Shown in pieces: positions 50,541 through 59,897 of a stretch of DNA of 64,000 nucleotides. The notes beneath the pieces were generated by a model. The model worked only from the letters and a program-made list of their open reading frames with translations. It was not told the origin of the DNA and searched no databases. Location: positions 4,413,501 to 4,477,500 of the forward strand of contig NZ_CP085173.1 of NCBI RefSeq assembly GCF_020616555.1. The letters run 5' to 3'. Each line of letters opens with the position of its first letter. Within the stretch, counting starts at the first letter, position 1. The translations under genes were made by a program, and so were the position numbers. The DNA is from Streptomyces longhuiensis. GTDB lineage: Bacteria; Actinomycetota; Actinomycetes; Streptomycetales; Streptomycetaceae.

Positions 50541-51713
50541 ATGGACGGAGCGGACCAAGCCATGAACGGACCCGGCGGTCTCGGTGGGGTCAGTCGTCCC
50601 GGTCGGCTCGCCACCCCCGGCGAAGGCATCACCCCCGATGAACTCGCGCTCGCCGCGCGTAATCACGGCCTCCCGCTCGAAGCCCTCCGCTACGACGTCA
50701 CCCCGCCCGGCCTGCACTACGTCCTCGTCCACTACGACATCCCGGACGCGAGCGCCGACGACTGGCGGCTCACGGTCGACGGCCTGGTCAGGGCGCCGCT
50801 GACCTTCGACCTGGCGGCCCTGCGGTCCCGGCCGGCCGTCACCCGCCGCGTCACGCTGGAGTGCGCGGGCAACGGGCGCGCCCTGCTCACTCCCCGGCCG
50901 GTCAGCCAGCCCTGGCTGGTCGAGGCGGTCGGCACCGCGGACTGGACCGGCGTGCCGCTGCGCGTACTCCTCGACGAGGCCGGGGTGGACGACGGCGCCG
51001 TCGAGGCCGTCTTCACCGGCGCCGACCACGGGGTCGAGCGCGGCGTCGAGCAGGACTACCGGCGCAGCCTGCCCGTCGAGGTGGCCATGGGCGACGTCCT
51101 CGTCGCGTACGCGATGAACGGCGCGCCCCTGCCCCCGCAGCACGGCTATCCGCTGCGGCTCGTCGTCCCCGGCTGGTACGGCATGGCGCAGGTGAAGTGG
51201 CTGCGCGGGATCACGCTCGTCGACACCCCCTTCGACGGGTTCCAGCAGGCCGTCGCGTACCGCCTGCGCTGGGCCGCCGACGATCCCGGCGAGCCCGTCA
51301 CCCGGATCCTGCCGCGCGCCCTGATGATCCCGCCCGGGTTCCCCGACTTCATGTCGCGGGCCCGCGTGGTCCACCCCGGGCCCGTACTCCTCGAAGGCCG
51401 GGCCTGGTCCGGGCACGGACCCGTGACCAGGGTCGACGTGACCACGGACGACGGCGCCACCTGGAGCGACGCCACGCTGGACCCGGCGGACAGCGAGCCG
51501 ACGGACGCAGACCCGACAGACGGAGACCCGTCGCACGGGCACGCGACGGCCTGGCGCCACTGGCACGCCCCGTGGACCGCCGTGCCCGGCACCCACGTCC
51601 TCGGCGCCCGCGCCACCGACGCCACCGGCCGCACCCAGCCGCTCACCCAGCCGTGGAACCGCGGCGGCTTCGCCAACAACCTCGTCCAGCGCATCCCCGT
51701 CCACTGCCTGTGA
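50541..51713 (+). CDS. Molybdopterin-dependent sulfite-oxidase-family enzyme
   Basis: 390 residues. VTLECAGNGR carries the Cys that ligates molybdenum. The sulfite-oxidase fold continues (DWTGVPLRVLLDEAG, HGYPLRLVVPGWYGMAQVKWLRGITLVD), and a C-terminal dimerisation domain (PGPVLLEGRAWSGHGPVTRVDVTTDDGATWSDATL) follows. No Tat signal or haem b5 domain is visible, so it is probably cytoplasmic with an unknown electron acceptor. Acidic linker repeats near residues 315-335. Convergent with the globin-reductase gene. Confidence 0.88.
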   Translation: MDGADQAMNGPGGLGGVSRPGRLATPGEGITPDELALAARNHGLPLEALRYDVTPPGLHYVLVHYDIPDASADDWRLTVDGLVRAPLTFDLAALRSRPAVTRRVTLECAGNGRALLTPRPVSQPWLVEAVGTADWTGVPLRVLLDEAGVDDGAVEAVFTGADHGVERGVEQDYRRSLPVEVAMGDVLVAYAMNGAPLPPQHGYPLRLVVPGWYGMAQVKWLRGITLVDTPFDGFQQAVAYRLRWAADDPGEPVTRILPRALMIPPGFPDFMSRARVVHPGPVLLEGRAWSGHGPVTRVDVTTDDGATWSDATLDPADSEPTDADPTDGDPSHGHATAWRHWHAPWTAVPGTHVLGARATDATGRTQPLTQPWNRGGFANNLVQRIPVHCL

Positions 51714-51751
51714 CGGCCGGTCCGGTCACGCCGGGGCCGCCACCGGGCGAC

Positions 51752-51796
51752 GCCGTCACGGACGACGCCGTCACGGACGAGGCCGTCACGGACGAG
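51752..51796. repeat. 15-bp tandem repeat, three copies
   Basis: GCCGTCACGGACGAC/G three times head to tail in the 3' overlap zone of the two convergent genes. The globin-reductase stop codon (51786) is inside the array. Confidence 0.9.
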
Positions 51797-53054
51797 GCCG
51801 GATCCAGGGAACCTGGCGCTTCATCAGGAACCACTCCGCCGCCGTCTCCGGGCGCTCGCCCGTGTCGTGGTGGGCCAACGGGTCGTGGTGGACGCGGTCG
51901 GGCGGTACGCGGTGCAGCATGGCCAGTTGGGTCTCCACCGTGTCGACCATGGCCGGGGGGCCGCTGACGTACACATGCGGCCACTCGGCGGGCGCGTGGC
52001 GCAGGCTCTGCGCGGCGGCGTAACGCGTCAGTTCCCGCAGGAGCGTCGCGTCCGCGTCGGGCCGGTCGCGCGCGGGCAGCGCGCCGACCAGGCGCAGCCA
52101 CGGGTGGGCGCCGCCGAGGAGTTCCAGGACGCCGAGGTCGTACACGTCGTCCTGCGTGCGGGCGCCGATGAGCAGCGTGGCGGTCGCGGAGCCGCGGCGG
52201 ACGGCGAACTCCTCGATCAGCGCCTTGATCTGCGCCCAGCCCGTCCCCCCGGCGACGAAGAGCAGCTCCCCCTCCGGGGCTTTCGGGAGCGTCGTCGTGC
52301 CCAGTGGCGGGCCGAGGCGGACGGTGCCTCCCGGGGCGACCTCGTCGACCAGGGCGCTGCTCAGGAGGCCGCCCTCGACGCGGCGTACGTGGAAGTCGAG
52401 GGTGCCGTCGGCGCGCGGGGCGTTCGCGATCGAGTACGGGCGCCAGACCTGCGGCGCCTCGGGGGCCGTCAGCGTCGCGTACTGGCCCGGAACGAAGGGA
52501 TACGGCCGGTCCGGGCGCACGGTGAGGACGGCGATGTCCTCGGCGCGGCGCGCGTGCCGGAGCACCTCCGCGTTCCACCAGGCCGGTTCCGACTCCGGCA
52601 CGGACTCCGCCCCGGCGATCATGATCTTGGAGATGAGTTCGTACGCCGCGCGCCAGGCGGCCTCCGTCTTGGGCGTCCAGGCGCTGCCCGAGAAGAACTT
52701 CAGGGTCGCTATCAGGCTGCGCCCGACGGCCGGGTAGTGCTCGGTGCGGGCCCCGAACTTGCGGTGGTCGAAGCCGAGCGTGCGCAGGTGGTCGACGAGG
52801 GCATCGGTGTCCTCCAGGTTCAGGATCGCCGTGGTCAGCGCGGCGAAGAGGCGGTCGCGCTGCTCTTCCATGCGCTCCGGGAACATGGCCCGTACACCGG
52901 GGTTGTGTTTGAACAGATGGGCGTAGAAGTACTTGGTCAGCGCCTCCGCGCGGCGTTCCACGACGGCGAGGCTGGAGCGGATCAGGGCGGGGTTGAGGGC
53001 GGCGTACGGTCTCGCGCCGGTACTCGTCGTCACTGGCCGGGGCCTCCATTCCAC
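51786..53054 (-). CDS. Globin-coupled NAD(P)H oxidoreductase (flavohaemoglobin-like)
   Basis: 422 residues. The globin domain (residues 20-150) has KYFYAHLFKHNPGVRAMFPERMEEQRDRLFAALTTAI with Phe/Pro of the CD corner. The proximal His is in DHRKFGARTEHYPAVGRSLIATLK. It joins an FNR-like domain (PGQYATLTAPEAPQVWRPYSIANAP FAD motif; GTGWAQIKALIEEF and HVYVSGPPAMVDTVETQL for NAD). Flavohaemoglobins turn NO plus O2 into nitrate; actinobacterial two-domain variants may serve other oxygen chemistry. Confidence 0.87.
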   Translation of the reverse strand: MEWRPRPVTTSTGARPYAALNPALIRSSLAVVERRAEALTKYFYAHLFKHNPGVRAMFPERMEEQRDRLFAALTTAILNLEDTDALVDHLRTLGFDHRKFGARTEHYPAVGRSLIATLKFFSGSAWTPKTEAAWRAAYELISKIMIAGAESVPESEPAWWNAEVLRHARRAEDIAVLTVRPDRPYPFVPGQYATLTAPEAPQVWRPYSIANAPRADGTLDFHVRRVEGGLLSSALVDEVAPGGTVRLGPPLGTTTLPKAPEGELLFVAGGTGWAQIKALIEEFAVRRGSATATLLIGARTQDDVYDLGVLELLGGAHPWLRLVGALPARDRPDADATLLRELTRYAAAQSLRHAPAEWPHVYVSGPPAMVDTVETQLAMLHRVPPDRVHHDPLAHHDTGERPETAAEWFLMKRQVPWIRPRP

Positions 53055-53160
53055 GATCAGGCCGGAGGCCTACGCTCGGGCGCCATCCGGACGCCGCGCC
53101 CCTATCCTGAGGCAGCATGCAGGGGGACGCGGGAGCAACCGGAGAATTCAGGGGCGGCCG

Positions 53161-55443
53161 ATGACGGCGTCCTCCGGTCCGCTGTTCGTGATGCCGTCTC
53201 CGGACGGGCCGCGGGACGCCTGGGTCACGCTGCCCGACGAGGGGCCCGATCCGACGGCGCTGCCCGAGGTCAGGCCGCGCGACGACCGGGGCCGGGCCGA
53301 GGGCCCCGGTGAAGCCGCCCTGGAACAGGGCGAGTTACTGGCCGGGCAGTATCAGGTCGTACGGCGTCTCGGGCGCGGCGGCATGGGCGACGTGTATCTC
53401 GCGCTCGACCGGAAGGTCGACGACCGCGAGGTCGCCGTGAAGACCCTGCGGCCGGAACAACTCGCCCCGCGGCTGGGCTCGTTGGAGGACGAGCGGCAGG
53501 CGTTCGCCGACCTCCACCACGAGGGCATCATCCCCGTCTTCAACTACGGCCGCCACGCCCGCGTCGGCCCCTTCCTCGTCCTGCCGTACGTCGACGGGCT
53601 CAACCTCGACGAGATCCGTGCGCTGGCCCGGCACGACCCGGACCGGTTCGGCGGCGCCCGCTTCCACGAGTTCGTGCTCGCGTACGGGCTGCGCGTCCTG
53701 TCCGCGCTCGACCATCTGCACGCGCGGCCCGGGCCCCGCAAGGTGTACGGCGATCTGAAGCCGCAGAACGTGATGCACGACGGCGCCACCACCAAGGTCA
53801 TCGACGTGGGGTCCATCCGCGAGGAGGGCGCCCCCGGCCTGACCACCGACGGGTACCGCGCGCCGAACGTGCCCCTCGCCCCGCCCGCCCTGAACGGCGC
53901 GTCCGCCCCGCACGACGACCTGTTCAGCCTGGGCGAGACGCTGCGCACGCTGAGCGGACTCGGCGCCGGACCCCACTCGCTGGCCGAACTCGGCGCCCTG
54001 GACCGGATGCACGACGGCGACCCGGTGACGGCGCAGGCCGCCGCGCTGACCACGACCCCGGCCCCGGAAGGTCTCGGCCTCGTCTCGCTGGCCCGCGCCC
54101 TGCGCCGCGCCACCCGCCCCGAACCGGCCGAGCGGTACGCCGACGCGGACGAGATGGCGGACCAACTGCGCGGAGTCTTCCGGGAATTGAGGTCGCTGCG
54201 GACCGGGCAGGAGACCTTCGAGCCGTCGCCGCTCTTCCTGCAGTCGCCGTACGCCCTGGACGGAGCGCTGGGGGTCGCGCCGGTGCTGCCCCGGTGGGCG
54301 ACTCCCGCCGGGGGCGCCCCGCCCGCCCCGCTGCACGAGCCGCCGTCCGCCGCCGATGTCGCGGCCCGGCTGCCCGTGCCGCGCCCCGACCCGCACGACG
54401 CCCACCACGACGGCCTCAGCCGCCTCGCCGACGCCGACCCCGCCGCGCTCCTCCAGCACACCGGCGACTGGCGGGACTCCCCCGAGGTGCGGCTCCTGCG
54501 GTGCAGGCTCCGGCTGCGCGTCGCCGTACGGGCCGAACGCGCGGAGGGCGAACGGCCGGACCTGGAATCCGCAGCCGAGGAGCTGCGCGGCGCGGTCGAC
54601 GGCATCGGGCGCGAACTGTCCCGGCACGACTGGCGCATCGACTGGCACCGCGGCCTCCTCGACCTCGCCAACGACGACGTGGCGTCCGCGCGCGACTACT
54701 TCGACCAGGTCTACGGCGCCATCCCCGGCGAGTACGCGCCCAAGCTCGCCCTCGGCCACTGCGCCGAGCGGCTCGGCCACTGGCACGAGGCGCTGACCTT
54801 CTACGAGGCCGTACGGCTGCGCAACCCCTCGCTCGGCAGCGCGGCGTTCGGCGCGGCACGGGCCCGCCTCGCGCTCGGCGGCGGCACCCCCGACACGTAC
54901 GCCATCGAGGCGCTCGACGCGGTGCCGCAGCACTCGCGCCACCGCACCGGCGCGCGCACCGCGACGGTGCGCATCGCTGTCGAGTACGCGACGACGGCCG
55001 ACGGGCTGCGCACCGCGCTCACCCGCCTCGCCCGCCTCTTCAACGAGCACGGGCTCACCGACGAACAGGCCCGCGTACGGATGAGGGCCGAGGTGTGGGA
55101 GGCCGCTCAGCGTCTCGTGGCGGACGGGAAGGTGGGGGCGGAGGCCCTCGGGCGGCTCTCGACGGCGGCGGCCCGGCGCGACCAGGACGCGCGGGACGCG
55201 GGCGGACGACTCGAATTCCCGGACGAGGAAACCAAGTTGAGGCGCCAGCTCTCGCAGTTCTACCGGGCACTCGCCCGGCAGGCCGCCCGCTCCGACAGCC
55301 CGCACGCCGACGTCGTCGCCGAACGCCTCCTGGACCGCGCCTACTTGGTCAGGCCCCTCGGAATCTGGCACCGCCGAGACCGGTCCCGGCCGCCCTTCCC
55401 GCGGCCCTGGCCCACCGGCCGGCGACCGGTGGAGGACCGGTGA
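53161..55443 (+). CDS. PknG-type serine/threonine protein kinase with TPR domain
   Basis: About 760 residues from ATG 53161. The kinase domain starts near residue 58: LAGQYQVVRRLGRGGMGDVYLALD is the glycine loop, VAVKTL carries the ATP-site Lys. The catalytic loop is KVYGDLKPQNVMHD: the HRD motif is replaced by YGD, as in PknG of mycobacteria. Activation: IDVGSI replaces DFG. The C-terminal half is helical TPR (LDLANDDVASARDYFDQVYGAIPGEYAPKLALGHCAERLGHWHEALTFYEAV). The rubredoxin-like N-terminal domain of mycobacterial PknG is absent. Stop overlaps the next start by GTGA. First gene of a three-gene operon. Confidence 0.9.
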   Translation: MTASSGPLFVMPSPDGPRDAWVTLPDEGPDPTALPEVRPRDDRGRAEGPGEAALEQGELLAGQYQVVRRLGRGGMGDVYLALDRKVDDREVAVKTLRPEQLAPRLGSLEDERQAFADLHHEGIIPVFNYGRHARVGPFLVLPYVDGLNLDEIRALARHDPDRFGGARFHEFVLAYGLRVLSALDHLHARPGPRKVYGDLKPQNVMHDGATTKVIDVGSIREEGAPGLTTDGYRAPNVPLAPPALNGASAPHDDLFSLGETLRTLSGLGAGPHSLAELGALDRMHDGDPVTAQAAALTTTPAPEGLGLVSLARALRRATRPEPAERYADADEMADQLRGVFRELRSLRTGQETFEPSPLFLQSPYALDGALGVAPVLPRWATPAGGAPPAPLHEPPSAADVAARLPVPRPDPHDAHHDGLSRLADADPAALLQHTGDWRDSPEVRLLRCRLRLRVAVRAERAEGERPDLESAAEELRGAVDGIGRELSRHDWRIDWHRGLLDLANDDVASARDYFDQVYGAIPGEYAPKLALGHCAERLGHWHEALTFYEAVRLRNPSLGSAAFGAARARLALGGGTPDTYAIEALDAVPQHSRHRTGARTATVRIAVEYATTADGLRTALTRLARLFNEHGLTDEQARVRMRAEVWEAAQRLVADGKVGAEALGRLSTAAARRDQDARDAGGRLEFPDEETKLRRQLSQFYRALARQAARSDSPHADVVAERLLDRAYLVRPLGIWHRRDRSRPPFPRPWPTGRRPVEDR

Positions 55444-56678
55444 CGTCCGCGCGGGGGCCGGCCCGGCGAGCAGGGGCGTCGGCGAAGCGTTTCGCGGGCG
55501 CCGTGCTCAAGGGCGCGCGCGTGCTGTGGCGGTACGCGTGGGCCGCGCCGTTGCGGGCCACCGACCGACCGGGCCCACGGGCCACGAACCCGCCCCGCAA
55601 CCGCGCCTACCTCCACGACCGGCTCGTCGCCCTCCCCCTCCTCGCCGCCGTCGCCTTCGCCGGACTCGGCTTCACCGCCACGTCCCTGCGCGACGACTCC
55701 GCCGCGATCCGCACCCACATCGCGCCCGCGCTGCGCGACCTGGCCGACGCGCGGACATCGCTGCGGATCGCCCAGCGGGAGGCCGAGGTGAGCCTCGACG
55801 CCGGGGACGCCGTCGAGCTGAGCGGACTCACCCCCCGCTACGGCTCCCGGATCGCCGGCGCCGCCCAGGACCTCAGCCAGGTCGCGCGCAGCGGCGCCCT
55901 GACCGCGGCCGAGCGCCAGGAACTCGACGTCGTCTCCGGCCTCGTCGACGGCTACGAGCGCTGGATCGCCTGGGCCCAGACGAACGTCTCCGACGAGTCC
56001 CTGCGCAAGGCCGGGCTCTCCTACGCCCAGAGCATGCTCTGCTCACCCGATCCCGGCGGCCCCTACGAACCCGCCACCGACCGCTACGCCACCTACCCCC
56101 GCTGCGCACCCGTCACCGGCAGCGAGGCGACGACCGTCGTCGACCGCATCTCGGACCTCGAACGCGCCCTGCGCGACCGCCTGGAGGCGCGCGCCGCGCT
56201 CGGCCCCGCCGCCGTCACCGCCGCCTCCGTGTCGGCCGTCGCGTTCGTGCTGCTGATCGCCGGCCTGTGGCGCACCCTGCGCTTCCTGCGCATCCGCTTC
56301 CGCATCTCGGCCAGCGTGCCGCTCCTCGCCGCCGCGCTGCCCCTGCTCGCCGTGCCCGCGATCGCCCTCGACGCGCTGTACGCGTACGCCGCCCAGGAGG
56401 ACACCGTGCCGATCGCCCGGAACCTGTACACGGTGACCTCGCCGGACACCGAGGTCGCCGTCGAGGAGCATCGCATCGACCCGACCGCCGGCACCGCCGT
56501 CGTCACGCTCGCCGACTCCATGGACGACCTCCTGGACAACGGGCGGCTCGCCGCCGTCGACGGGATGGCCCCCTGGGTGGCGCCCGCCGGCCTGCTCGTC
56601 GCCGCCGTCACCGGCGCCACCCTCCACGCCTACCGGCGCGAGTATCTGCTCGTGGGGCGCCCGGGGACCGCCGTATGA
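55440..56678 (+). CDS. GlnX-like membrane protein of the PknG operon
   Basis: 412 residues. Helix 1 near residue 65 (VALPLLAAVAFAGLGFTATSL) is followed by a large extracytoplasmic helical domain (residues 90-255, resembling a 4-helix sensor bundle, with two Cys). Then come two close helices (AAVTAASVSAVAFVLLIAGLW, VPLLAAALPLLAVPAIAL) and a final one (WVAPAGLLVAAVTGATL). Four helices plus an outer sensor-like domain match the plan of GlnX, the membrane partner of PknG in mycobacteria and corynebacteria. GTG 55440 and stop 56678 overlap both neighbours by four bases. Confidence 0.7.
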   Translation: MTSARGPARRAGASAKRFAGAVLKGARVLWRYAWAAPLRATDRPGPRATNPPRNRAYLHDRLVALPLLAAVAFAGLGFTATSLRDDSAAIRTHIAPALRDLADARTSLRIAQREAEVSLDAGDAVELSGLTPRYGSRIAGAAQDLSQVARSGALTAAERQELDVVSGLVDGYERWIAWAQTNVSDESLRKAGLSYAQSMLCSPDPGGPYEPATDRYATYPRCAPVTGSEATTVVDRISDLERALRDRLEARAALGPAAVTAASVSAVAFVLLIAGLWRTLRFLRIRFRISASVPLLAAALPLLAVPAIALDALYAYAAQEDTVPIARNLYTVTSPDTEVAVEEHRIDPTAGTAVVTLADSMDDLLDNGRLAAVDGMAPWVAPAGLLVAAVTGATLHAYRREYLLVGRPGTAV

Positions 56679-57991
56679 GGCGCCGGACCACGGGGCTCCG
56701 GCTCGCGCTCGCCGCGTGTCTGCTCGCCCTCGCCGCGCTCACCGGCGGCTGCGCGGGCGGCGACGCGCACCGGACCGTCGTCGTGCTCGGGCCGTGGACC
56801 GGGCCCGAGGGTGCCGCGTTCGAGGACGCCCTCGCCCGCCTGTCGCACCACAGCGGTCACCACTACGTCTACAAAGGCACCCGCTCCCTGCGCGAGACCC
56901 TCGTCGCGCAGCTGGAGGCCGGCGCCCCGCCCGACGTCGCGATCCTCAACAGCATCGGCGAGCTCACCGAGTACGCGGCCGACGGCAGACTCCGACCGCT
57001 GTCCCCTCAGGCCGCCGAACGCGGCTATCCGCCCTGGTCCCCCACCCTCACCCTCGGCGGCAGGCACCGCACCTACTGGGTACCGCTGCGCGTCAACCTC
57101 AAGAGCGTGGTGTGGAGCAAGCGCGCCACCGGGACCAAGGCGCCGGACTGGTGCGTGGGCATGGCCGCGCAGGCCACCTCCGGATGGCCCGGCACCGACT
57201 GGATCGAGGACATCCTCCTCCACCAGGCGGGCCCCGACACGTACACGCGGTGGGCCACCGGCCGCCTCGACTGGAAGCACGACCCGGCCGTGCGCCGCGC
57301 CTTCACGGCCTGGTCCGAGATCCTCGGCCCACGGCCGCCGAAGTCCGTCGAACGCTCCCTGACCATGTCGTTCGAGGGCACACCCGACCCCGAGCACCCG
57401 AACGCCCCCAAGCGCGGACTCCTCGGCGGCTCGCTCCCGGGCTGCACCCACGAACACCAGGGCTCCTTCATCCGCTCCCTCTACCCCGGCGCCATGGCCG
57501 ACAACACCCTGCGTGTGGAGCCGGCCGCCCGGTTCCTGCACGGGCGGGCCGCGTACAAGGACACGTACGAGGTGTCCGGCGACATGGCCGCCGTGCTCAC
57601 CGACAACCCGGCGGCACAGGACCTCGTGAAGCTCCTGACGAGCGAGGACGGCCGCAGGACCTGGTCGCGGTCCACGGACGCGCATCTGCGGCCCTTCTTC
57701 CCCGACGCGACCGACCCCCAGCCCCACGACCCGACCGGCCGGGCCGTCGCCTCGTATCTGACCGACGACGCGGACACCTTGTGCTTCGACGCGTCGGACG
57801 TCATGCCGCCTGTGCTGCGCGACGCGTTCTACCGGGCCGTCCTGACCTACTTCCAGGACCCGCGCACGGGGACGCTCGACACGCTCCTCGGCCAGCTGGA
57901 GACCGTCCGCAGCCAGATCGCCGGAACGCCTTCGGGCCGGTCAGGACAGGTGCACGCGCCGGACGACATCTGCGCGTCGCCGGGCGGCTAG
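56675..57991 (+). CDS. Extracellular solute-binding lipoprotein (family-1 type) of the PknG operon
   Basis: 438 residues. Signal and lipobox (RRTTGLRLALAACLLALAALTGGC). The body fits family-1 (sugar-type) binding proteins: VVVLGPWTGPEGAAFEDALARLSHHSGHHYVYKGTRSLRETLVAQLEAGAPPDVAILNSIGELTEYAADGRLRPL and YWVPLRVNLKSVVWSKRA. The equivalent GlnH in mycobacteria is an amino-acid (family-3) protein, so this is a different ligand sensor in the same genomic seat. No permease is adjacent; it most likely passes a signal through the membrane protein to the kinase. ATGA overlap with the previous gene. Confidence 0.82.
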   Translation: MRRRTTGLRLALAACLLALAALTGGCAGGDAHRTVVVLGPWTGPEGAAFEDALARLSHHSGHHYVYKGTRSLRETLVAQLEAGAPPDVAILNSIGELTEYAADGRLRPLSPQAAERGYPPWSPTLTLGGRHRTYWVPLRVNLKSVVWSKRATGTKAPDWCVGMAAQATSGWPGTDWIEDILLHQAGPDTYTRWATGRLDWKHDPAVRRAFTAWSEILGPRPPKSVERSLTMSFEGTPDPEHPNAPKRGLLGGSLPGCTHEHQGSFIRSLYPGAMADNTLRVEPAARFLHGRAAYKDTYEVSGDMAAVLTDNPAAQDLVKLLTSEDGRRTWSRSTDAHLRPFFPDATDPQPHDPTGRAVASYLTDDADTLCFDASDVMPPVLRDAFYRAVLTYFQDPRTGTLDTLLGQLETVRSQIAGTPSGRSGQVHAPDDICASPGG

Positions 57992-58118
57992 CGACGTCGG
58001 ACTCCGGGGACCCTGCGTAGATTTGCCGCAAACATCAGGGGCGCGTCAACCAACTCTCGGGCCACGGCTAGCGTCTTTCCGAACACAATTGCCCGTCCGA
58101 CCGGAACGGAACGCCGCA

Positions 58119-59825
58119 GTGGCCTCTGCCGAACTGTCTCCACCCTCTGCCGCACGCGCGCGCCGGTCCCCGGACATCCCCGAGCCCTGGCACGGCCGGC
58201 ACCGGACCGCCCTGCTGGTCACCGCCTGCATACTGCCGCTGCACGTCCTGTGGCTGGCGTTCCTCGCGACCGGCGGCGGCGACCTCGCGGCACAGGTGGC
58301 ATGGGCCGAGTTCGCCAAGATGTACCCGGGCTCCGCGTACAACCTGTTCTGGTACGGCGGCCTCCACATCGCCAACTACAGCCTCATCTCGCCCTACCTG
58401 ATGGCGCTGTTCGGCGTCGTCCCCGTCACGCTCCTGTCCGGTGTCTCGTCCACCTGGCTCGCCGCGTCGATCGTCGAGCGCACCGGCATCCGAAGACCAC
58501 TGTGGCCGGCCCTCCTGGTCGGGTTCTCGCTGTGGTGCCAGGTCGTGTCGGGGCGCTCGACGTTCATGCTGGGCGTGGCCTTCGGACTCGGCGCCGTCCT
58601 CGCGCACATGAACGGGCGGCGCATCGTCATCGCCTCGGTGTGCGCCGCGCTGTCCACGATGGCGAGCCCCGTCGCCGGGCTCTTCCTCGTCGTGGCCGGC
58701 GCCGCGTGGCTCCTGGACCGGCAGTGGGGCAAGGCGCTGTCGCTGCTCCTGCCGCCGGTCCTCATCGTGGGCGTGACGACCTGGCTGTTCCCGTTCAAGG
58801 GCGAACAGCCCATGCCGTTCGAGCGGATCTTCCCGCCCCTCATCCTGTGCGCGGTCGTCCTGCTGTGCGCGCCGCGCGCCTGGCGCGTGGCCCGCATCGG
58901 CACCGCCGTGTACGCGCTCGGCGTGGTGCTCACCTATCTGATCGCCACCCCGATCGGCACGAACGTGGAGCGGCTCACGGAGATCGTGGCGCCCGCGCTG
59001 CTCCTGGCCGCCGTGATGAACCGGGACCGCGGGCCCCGCTACGACGGCAGACTCGGCGGGTTCTTCCCGCCCCACCGGCAGCGCGTGATGTGCATCGTCG
59101 CCATCGTCCTCTCCCTGGGCTGGCTGTCCGGCAAGACCATCGCCGACGTCATCGCCAACACCGAGGTCCCCGAGTGGGCGATCAAGACCGACGGCGTCGT
59201 CTCCACGCTCAAGAAGCTCGGCGCCGAACGCACCCGCGTCGAGGTCGTCCCCGCCCGCGACCACCGCGAGGCGGCCGTCCTCGCGCCCTACATCAACATG
59301 GCGCGCGGCTGGAACCGGCAGGCCGACGTCGAGCGCGGACGGCTCTTCTACGAGGGACACGGCGGCACCGACGTACCCGAGGGCGCCTTCTCCTCCGCCT
59401 CGTACCACGCGTGGCTCTCCCAGTGGGCCGTCGGCTTCGTTGTCGTCTACAACGGCGAGCCGGACGGCCCCGCGGAGCTGGAGCACAAGCTGGTGTCCAG
59501 CGAGCCGGACTACCTCGAATCGGTGTGGCGGGACGCCAACTGGCGGATCTACCGCGTGAAGAACGCGGTGCCGCTGGTGGACTCGCCCGGTTCGGTGGTC
59601 CGCTCCGACGGCGCCAACCTCGTCGTACGGATGCCGAAGGCCGGCTCGATCATCGTGCGGATCGCGTACTCGCCGTGGCTGTGGGCGGACAGCGGGTGCC
59701 TGCGCGAAGCGGGCGAGTTCACGCGCCTGACGGTGAAGGAGCCGGGCGACGTCCGGATCAGCTCGCAGTACGGGGGGCCGTCCGGGAAGACGGCACCCAA
59801 GTGCGTGCCGCCGAAGAAGAAGTGA
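58119..59825 (+). CDS. Polytopic membrane protein with large C-terminal extracytoplasmic domain
   Basis: 568 residues from GTG 58119 (purine-rich GGAACGGA upstream; an earlier in-frame start at 58023 exists). About ten hydrophobic helices in the first 380 residues (TALLVTACILPLHVLWLAFLATGGG, YLMALFGVVPVTLLSGVSSTWLAASIV, ...) precede a soluble domain of about 190 residues (VPEWAIKTDGVVSTLKKLGAERTRVEVVPARDHREAAVLAPYINMARGWNRQAD...). The layout resembles glycosyltransferase-C-type or related cell-envelope proteins, with no clear catalytic motif. Function unknown. Confidence 0.7.
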   Translation: MASAELSPPSAARARRSPDIPEPWHGRHRTALLVTACILPLHVLWLAFLATGGGDLAAQVAWAEFAKMYPGSAYNLFWYGGLHIANYSLISPYLMALFGVVPVTLLSGVSSTWLAASIVERTGIRRPLWPALLVGFSLWCQVVSGRSTFMLGVAFGLGAVLAHMNGRRIVIASVCAALSTMASPVAGLFLVVAGAAWLLDRQWGKALSLLLPPVLIVGVTTWLFPFKGEQPMPFERIFPPLILCAVVLLCAPRAWRVARIGTAVYALGVVLTYLIATPIGTNVERLTEIVAPALLLAAVMNRDRGPRYDGRLGGFFPPHRQRVMCIVAIVLSLGWLSGKTIADVIANTEVPEWAIKTDGVVSTLKKLGAERTRVEVVPARDHREAAVLAPYINMARGWNRQADVERGRLFYEGHGGTDVPEGAFSSASYHAWLSQWAVGFVVVYNGEPDGPAELEHKLVSSEPDYLESVWRDANWRIYRVKNAVPLVDSPGSVVRSDGANLVVRMPKAGSIIVRIAYSPWLWADSGCLREAGEFTRLTVKEPGDVRISSQYGGPSGKTAPKCVPPKKK

Positions 59826-59840
59826 GCGGTCCTCCGACGG

Positions 59841-59875
59841 AAGCGCCCCCACGGCTGTGTGCCGTGGGGGCGCTT
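59841..59875. terminator. Terminator between convergent membrane and carboxypeptidase genes
   Basis: AAGCGCCCCCACGGC and its complement form a perfect 15-bp stem around TGTGT, 16 bases after the membrane gene stop and 23 before the carboxypeptidase stop. Confidence 0.88.
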
Positions 59876-59897
59876 GTGCGTGAGGCCGTGCGGGAGG

